Below the pieces are notes generated by a model. It had not been told where the DNA came from and did no database searches. It saw nothing but the letters and a program-made list of their open reading frames with translations. From the NCBI GenBank assembly GCA_035577985.1, contig DATJZY010000168.1, positions 1-39,679 of the forward strand: 39,679 nucleotides of DNA, read 5' to 3'. This DNA is from Candidatus Eisenbacteria bacterium (GTDB taxonomy: Bacteria > Desulfobacterota > Binatia > DP-6). Shown piece after piece: positions 34,953 to 39,679 of the stretch (position 1 is the stretch's first letter; every line of letters begins with the position of its first letter). Made by a program: the position numbers and the translations under genes.

Positions 34953-37798
34953 TGGCGATTCCGGCCCGGCCGATCGACGCCACCAAGGATCGCGACCGCC
35001 GACTCGCCGAGTCGCGCGCGTCCTACGGGGCGAATCCGTTCCAGTTCCGCGACCGGCGGCTCGGGGAGGCGCGCTCGCCGTGGGTGCGCTCGTTCGCGTG
35101 CGACGACATGAAGATCCTGATCGTCTGCCGCGGCCCGATCCGCAAGGAGGCGATCGACGTCTTCCGCGAGATGGGCATGACGCAGGTGGGGATGCTGCTC
35201 TCGGAGAAGGACAGCATCGTCTTCCCGCGCGCGCTCTCGCCCGAGCTGCGGATCATGAATCCGAAGCACGTCCACGCGCTGCCCGACTACACGGGTGCCA
35301 CCAAGGCCGAGCGGCTCGAGCGCATCGCCGACATCATCCGCATCTGCCGCGAGCACGGCTACGAGTACGTCTTCGCGGGCTACGGCTTCATGGCCGAGGA
35401 CGCGGAGTTCGTGCGCGCGCTCGAGGACGCCGGCCTCTCGTTCATCGGCCCCTGCTCCCACACGCAGACCGCCGCCGGCGCGAAGGACGAGGCCAAGCGC
35501 ACCGCGATCGAGAACCGGGTGTCGGTCACGCCCGGGCTCAACGACGCGACGGTCCGTACGCTCCTGCGGAAGTACCCCGATCGCACGGCGCTCGCGCGCG
35601 TCGCTCGCGAGCAGGGGCTCGACGTCTCGGGGCTGGGCGACGCGAAGCGCCCGCTCCCGGAGCTCGCCGAACGGGTCCTCGAGGCCTCGTACCGAAAGCG
35701 CATCGACCTCTTCACCATCGAGGAGCTCGGCGAGACCTTGAAGGCCGAGGCGGCGCGCCTGCTCGCGGAGCAGCCCGGCAGCCGCTTCCGCCTGAAGGCG
35801 ATCGGCGGCGGCGGCGGGAAGGGCCAGCGCATCTTCAACGACGCTGCACAGGTTCCCGGGCTCGTGCGCGAGGTGCTCTCCGAGGTCAAGGCGACCGGCG
35901 TGGGCGACAACAAGAACATGCTGCTCGAGCTCAACATCGAGCAGACGCGTCACAACGAGATCCAGATCCTCGGCAACGGCGAGTGGTGCGTCTCGCTCGG
36001 CGGGCGCGACTGCTCGCTGCAGATGCACGAGCAGAAGCTCGTCGAGGTCTCGGTCACGCAGGAGGGCCTGCGCGACGCGCTCGCCCAGGCGCGCGCGGCG
36101 GGCGCGCTCGCGAAGGCCCGCGCGCTCGAGGGCGACCTCGGCGTGCTGACCCGCATGGAGGAGGAGGCTGCGCGCTTCGGTTCCGCCGTGAAGCTCGACT
36201 CGGCGTCGACGTTCGAGTGCATCGTCGACGGCGAGCGGCACTACTTCATGGAGGTGAACACGCGCATCCAGGTGGAGCATCGCGTCTCGGAGCTGTGCTA
36301 CGCCCTGCGCTTCACGAACCCCGACGACCCGAAGGACTCCTTCGAGGTCCAGTCGCTGGTCGAGGCCATGGCGCTGATCGCGCGCCACAAGCGCCGCTTG
36401 CCGAAGCCCGCCCGCGTCGTGCGTGAGGGCGCCGCCATCGAGGCGCGGCTCAACGCGACGGATCGGGCGCTCAATCCCGCGGCGGGCGGCGTCATCATGT
36501 CGTGGTCCGACCCGATCGCGGGCGAGATCCGCGACGACCAGGGCATCTGCATCAAGAACCCGGACACGAACCTCTTCATGCGCTATCGGCTCGCCGGCGC
36601 GTACGACTCGAACATCGCGCTCCTGCTCGCGACCGGCAAGGATCGGGTCGAGAGCTGGCAGCGCCTGGTAGAGATCTTCCGGCGCACGACCCTGCGCGGC
36701 ATGGACCTCGCGACGAACCTCGAGTTCCACTACGGGATCCTCACCTGGTTCCTCGCGCGCGATCCCTGGGCGAAGCCGACGACGAAGTTCGTCGTGCCGT
36801 ACCTGACGCTGGTCGGCGAGCTCGCCCAGGAGGCGCACACCCTCGATCTCGAGTACGCCTTCCAGCAGATCGAGCGACGCGCGACCGCCGCCGCGGTGCC
36901 TGAGGGGCTCGAGGCGACGCGCAACGTGATCGGCCTCAAGGAGACGCTCCTCGAGCGGCCGATCCGGCTCCTGTTCACCGAGCCACACTTCCTGTCGGCG
37001 TGGCTCTCGCAGCACCGGCAGGACTTCGTCGTGCGCGACGGCGTCGAGTGGCTGCGCAATCCCGTCGAGGTGCTCGCCGAGACGTACCGGCTGCTCGACA
37101 TGGACGGCACCCAGTCGGCGGCCGCCAACCAGATCTGGGATCACGACCGGGACCTCCTCGACACCGCGCTCGGCTTCTACGAGAGGCTCGCCACGCGCGT
37201 GCCCGCGGGCACGTCGTGGCCGGATCTCGACGCGACGCTCGCCGGCGACGCGCCCGCGTTCGGGTTCGACGAGGCGACCTGGGGCCGCGTGCGCGCCGCG
37301 CACGCCGGCCATCAGCTCGGGCTCGAGATCCTGGATCTGCTGCCGATGATCGCGGCCAAGGTCGGCTTCTACGATCTCAAGCTGAAGGACGATCTCACCG
37401 TCGACATCCCCGCGCGCCTCCACGATCCGAAGCATCAGGAGGCGATGCGGCGGGTGCTCGTACCGCCACCCGCCACCAAGGCCGACGAGATCGTCGCCGC
37501 GATGGGCGGCACGTTCTACGCGCAGGAAGCGCCACACCTGCCCCCGTTCGTCACCGAGGGCGCGCACTTCGAGAAGGGCGATCCGCTCTACATCATCGAG
37601 GTGATGAAGATGTTCAACACCGTGCGTGCGGAGTTCGCGGGCACGGTGACCGAGGTGCTCGTCGAGGGCGGCGTCGTGCGGAAGGGACAGCCGCTCTTCA
37701 AGGTGCGGCCGGACGAGATCATCGTCGACGAGGATCCGGCCGAGCGCGAAAGACGCGTGCGGGCGAGCACCGACGCGTATCTGAAGCGGCTCGGCTGA
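34952..37798 (+). CDS. acyl-CoA carboxylase, fused biotin carboxylase and biotin carrier subunit
   Basis: A 948-residue protein that carboxylates its own biotin with ATP and bicarbonate. An N-terminal extension of about 50 residues precedes the biotin carboxylase fold (MKILIVCRGPIRKEAIDVFREMGM). The ATP-grasp glycine loop IGGGGGKGQRIF lies near 283-294 and the catalytic EVNTRIQVEHRVSE near 432-445. About 60 extra residues sit between the first subdomain and the glycine loop compared with AccC. After the carboxylase ends near 600, a helical region of roughly 250 residues leads to the biotinyl domain with EVMKM, biotinylated lysine K886. It is coupled to the carboxyltransferase gene by TGATG. 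The architecture is longer than AccC or PccA. Confidence 0.9.
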   Translation: MAIPARPIDATKDRDRRLAESRASYGANPFQFRDRRLGEARSPWVRSFACDDMKILIVCRGPIRKEAIDVFREMGMTQVGMLLSEKDSIVFPRALSPELRIMNPKHVHALPDYTGATKAERLERIADIIRICREHGYEYVFAGYGFMAEDAEFVRALEDAGLSFIGPCSHTQTAAGAKDEAKRTAIENRVSVTPGLNDATVRTLLRKYPDRTALARVAREQGLDVSGLGDAKRPLPELAERVLEASYRKRIDLFTIEELGETLKAEAARLLAEQPGSRFRLKAIGGGGGKGQRIFNDAAQVPGLVREVLSEVKATGVGDNKNMLLELNIEQTRHNEIQILGNGEWCVSLGGRDCSLQMHEQKLVEVSVTQEGLRDALAQARAAGALAKARALEGDLGVLTRMEEEAARFGSAVKLDSASTFECIVDGERHYFMEVNTRIQVEHRVSELCYALRFTNPDDPKDSFEVQSLVEAMALIARHKRRLPKPARVVREGAAIEARLNATDRALNPAAGGVIMSWSDPIAGEIRDDQGICIKNPDTNLFMRYRLAGAYDSNIALLLATGKDRVESWQRLVEIFRRTTLRGMDLATNLEFHYGILTWFLARDPWAKPTTKFVVPYLTLVGELAQEAHTLDLEYAFQQIERRATAAAVPEGLEATRNVIGLKETLLERPIRLLFTEPHFLSAWLSQHRQDFVVRDGVEWLRNPVEVLAETYRLLDMDGTQSAAANQIWDHDRDLLDTALGFYERLATRVPAGTSWPDLDATLAGDAPAFGFDEATWGRVRAAHAGHQLGLEILDLLPMIAAKVGFYDLKLKDDLTVDIPARLHDPKHQEAMRRVLVPPPATKADEIVAAMGGTFYAQEAPHLPPFVTEGAHFEKGDPLYIIEVMKMFNTVRAEFAGTVTEVLVEGGVVRKGQPLFKVRPDEIIVDEDPAERERRVRASTDAYLKRLG

Positions 37799-37869
37799 GC
37801 ACCGCGTCGCCGGAGCGTCACGCGCGGAGCGCGCCGTCACGCGTTCGCCGCCGCGCCCCCCATCGCCGC

Positions 37870-37899
37870 GCCCGTCCGTTCGTCCCGGACGGCACGGGC
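37870..37899 (+). repeat. stem-loop downstream of the carboxylase operon
   Basis: CCGTCCG (37872-37878) and CGGACGG (37886-37892) form a seven-base stem over a seven-base loop; an alternative outer pairing joins GCCCGT (37870-37875) with ACGGGC (37894-37899). It lies 74 bases after the biotin carboxylase stop and before the cytochrome gene. No T-run follows, so a role as terminator is uncertain. The same 138-base gap carries a direct repeat CGTCACGCG at 37817-37825 and 37836-37844. Confidence 0.4.
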
Positions 37900-37936
37900 G
37901 TTGCTGGACCTGCCACCGGAAGTGGAGCACCCGGAC

Positions 37937-39601
37937 ATGGCCACAGCGCAGACGATGTGGCGGGCGCCGCGGCGAGAGAGCCGATGGCTGCACGTGCTGA
38001 TCGCCGTCGCCGTGCTCGCGAGTGCGCGCGTCGCCGGCGCGGCGACGTCGTACGACGGGCATCTGATTCTCGACGGCGGGCGGAGCGGAGGCGCCAGCGC
38101 GTCGCTCGAGGCGAGCGGCCCGCGGCTCTCGGGGATGCTCTCGCTCACGATCGCCGGCGACGCGACGTCGGGTGACTACTCCGTGAGCGGCCGCCAGCGC
38201 GGCCGGCGCATGACGCTCAAGGGTGCGACCGCCGCGGGCAGCCGCGTCAAGTGGACGGGCGTTTCGAAGGACGCCGTCATCACGCAAGGCGTGCTGCGGA
38301 TCCGCGGCGCCGCCGGCCGGCTGAAGGCCGTCCTCGTGCTGGCGCCTCGCCGCGCCGGCTCGACCATGTGCGAGGACGTCTTCAGCACCGAGGTGATGGC
38401 CCGCGCGCTCGTGCCCGTATGCTCGACGTGCCACGTGGCCGGCGGCGCCGCGCAGCAGACGCGCCTGCGCGTCGTGGCCGACGATCCGGCCGCCACGCGC
38501 ACGAGCCTCGCGGCGCTGATCGACGTCGTCGACCCTCCGGGTTCGGTGCTGCTCCAGAAGCCGACCGGCGGGCTCGGCCACGGCGGCGGCGCGCAGCTCC
38601 AGCCGGGCAGCCCCGGCATGCAGGCGCTCGAGCACTGGGTCGACCTCGTCGCGACCGGGCAATGCGATGCGACCCAGCAGCCCGTCGATCCGGGCGACCC
38701 GAAGGCCGCGCTCTACCTCGCGCAGTGCTCGTCGTGCCACGGCACCGACGCCCGCGGCGTGGGCGGCCGACCGGCGGTGCGCTGCAATCGCGACGTCAGC
38801 GACGCGGTGAAATCCGGGCGTCCCGGCCCCACGCCCGAGACGACGATGCCGGCCTTCCTGCGGCTCACGGACGCGGACATCGCGAACATCCAGAGCTACC
38901 TCGACGGCCTGTGTCCCGCCGCGACCGCGACCGGCGCCGATCTGTACGCGGGCAACTGCGCGACGTGCCACGGCGCCGACGCCCACGGCGGCACCGCACC
39001 CGACATCCATTGCGCGCGCGCCGCCCGCTACGTCGTGTACTACGGCGTCGTGGGCGTCTTCGGCGGCATGCCGGCGCTCTTGAGCGTGACCGACGCCGAG
39101 AGTGCCCGCATCCAGACCTACCTCGACGGCCTGTGCCCCAGCGGCAGCGCGACCGGCGCCACGCTCTACGCGAACAACTGCGCGGGTTGCCACGGCCAGA
39201 ACGGGCAGGGCGACGCGCCGCGCGGTCGGCCCGACATCCGTTGCTCGGTGCGCAGCCGGGTGAACAGCGCCATCACGCGCGGACGCGGCTTCACCTTCCC
39301 GGTGATGCCGAGCCTCCCGTTCACCGACCCGGAGGTGACCAGCATGTTCGGCTTCTTCTCGCCGAACTGCACGCAGACTCCGGCCGATCTCTTCGCGTCG
39401 AACTGCTCGACGTGCCACGGGCCGAACGGCGGCGGGGGGCAGAACGCCGACCAGGTCCAGGGTCCCAACATCCGCTGCTCCAGCTCGGCCGACGTCTACG
39501 ACGCCGTGGTCGACGGCACGGGTGGGATGCCCGCGTTGCCGGACCTCACGAACACGCAGATCGACAAGATCGTCACCTTCGTGCGGACGGGCTGCCCCTG
39601 A
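37937..39601 (+). CDS. secreted five-haem c-type cytochrome with tandem modules
   Basis: A 554-residue exported protein with a signal peptide (LHVLIAVAVLASARVAGA, ending near residue 36). Residues about 37-140 look beta-rich and hold no haem site. Five CxxCH haem-attachment motifs follow: C162 (CSTCH), C264 (CSSCH), C341 (CATCH), C415 (CAGCH) and C490 (CSTCH). The last four sit in repeats of about 75 residues, each with an MP motif (MPAFL, MPALL, MPSLP, MPALP) that may supply the axial Met, and a closing LCP- or GCP-type cysteine. It should carry electrons in the periplasm or at the surface; its partners are unknown. ATG 37937 follows GTGGAG; a TTG at 37901 is less likely. Confidence 0.88.
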   Translation: MATAQTMWRAPRRESRWLHVLIAVAVLASARVAGAATSYDGHLILDGGRSGGASASLEASGPRLSGMLSLTIAGDATSGDYSVSGRQRGRRMTLKGATAAGSRVKWTGVSKDAVITQGVLRIRGAAGRLKAVLVLAPRRAGSTMCEDVFSTEVMARALVPVCSTCHVAGGAAQQTRLRVVADDPAATRTSLAALIDVVDPPGSVLLQKPTGGLGHGGGAQLQPGSPGMQALEHWVDLVATGQCDATQQPVDPGDPKAALYLAQCSSCHGTDARGVGGRPAVRCNRDVSDAVKSGRPGPTPETTMPAFLRLTDADIANIQSYLDGLCPAATATGADLYAGNCATCHGADAHGGTAPDIHCARAARYVVYYGVVGVFGGMPALLSVTDAESARIQTYLDGLCPSGSATGATLYANNCAGCHGQNGQGDAPRGRPDIRCSVRSRVNSAITRGRGFTFPVMPSLPFTDPEVTSMFGFFSPNCTQTPADLFASNCSTCHGPNGGGGQNADQVQGPNIRCSSSADVYDAVVDGTGGMPALPDLTNTQIDKIVTFVRTGCP

Positions 39602-39679
39602 GCGCGCGGATCGTCGCAGCGGAGAGGCGGCGCGGGCGGTCCCGGGGGTGCAGCGTTCGCTCCCCGATAATCGCTCGGC

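Noticed and set aside
37870..37899. Strong intrinsic terminator after the carboxylase operon
   Set aside because: The stem-loop is followed by CACGGGCG and not by a T-run, so it was listed only as a stem-loop.
34907..39418. Very long open frame on the minus strand opposite the carboxylase and cytochrome genes
   Set aside because: It is antisense to three well-supported genes and its translation is rich in Arg, Ala, Asp, Glu and His with no family resemblance; high G+C at third positions keeps this frame open.
39602..39679. Feature in the last 78 bases
   Set aside because: No gene start, hairpin with a T-run, or repeat could be supported; too short to interpret.

Overview
The window is a gene-dense, very G+C-rich stretch of a bacterial chromosome. 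I judge the G+C by eye at about two thirds or more; I did not compute it. Genes overlap by 1-4 bases at many junctions, GTG starts are common, and there are signal peptides, a lipoprotein and a periplasmic-type multihaem cytochrome c. This points to a Gram-negative, respiring organism. The mix of a full nuo cluster, an M16 peptidase pair, GT39/ArnT-like glycosyltransferases, a bacterial deoxyhypusine-synthase homologue and an unusual long biotin carboxylase recalls uncultured soil lineages formerly called Deltaproteobacteria (for example Candidatus Binatota). That placement is inference: there is no rRNA or other phylogenetic anchor here. No tRNA, rRNA, CRISPR array, transposase or phage gene was seen.

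Layout. Positions 1-8053 (+): the distal part of the complex I operon, nuoH (3' end), nuoI, nuoJ, nuoK, nuoL, nuoM, nuoN, followed by rsmI. Positions 8014-12042: a PAP2 phosphatase with an extra C-terminal domain (-), an APH-like phosphotransferase (+) and an ArnT-like glycosyltransferase (-). Positions 12241-17639 (+): a coupled DOMON-like/NamZ-family pair, a DUF1992 protein, a crotonase with a TetR regulator behind a candidate promoter and palindromic operator, a SAM methyltransferase, a redoxin-like lipoprotein and a small secreted protein. Positions 17643-20642 (-): two coupled secreted proteins of unknown function and two coupled VOC-fold proteins. Positions 20698-23122 (+): an AraC regulator, DAHP synthase and 3-methyladenine DNA glycosylase, joined by two ATGA overlaps. 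Positions 23127-28638 (-): ligA, acylphosphatase, a glycosyltransferase, a deoxyhypusine-synthase homologue and a small monooxygenase-fold protein. Positions 28682-32918 (+): a membrane glycosyltransferase-like protein and an M16 peptidase pair (one active, one lacking the zinc motif). Positions 33255-37798 (+): a two-gene biotin-dependent acyl-CoA carboxylase. Positions 37937-39601 (+): a five-haem cytochrome c built from tandem modules.

Functionally the window combines energy conservation (complex I, the cytochrome), acyl-CoA metabolism (carboxylase, crotonase), envelope and lipid-linked sugar chemistry (three GT39-like proteins, PAP2, NamZ-like) and DNA maintenance (ligA, tag).

The most striking non-coding features are two large inverted-repeat elements. 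One, at 23474-23631, has perfect 25-bp arms next to a 16-bp perfect palindrome. The other, at 33024-33160, is a long imperfect inverted duplication in the only gene-free gap above 300 bases. The two share an 11-bp core and may belong to one family of small palindromic repeats. A compact regulatory unit, a 20-bp palindrome under a TTGACA promoter ahead of crotonase-TetR, is the clearest predicted regulatory circuit.
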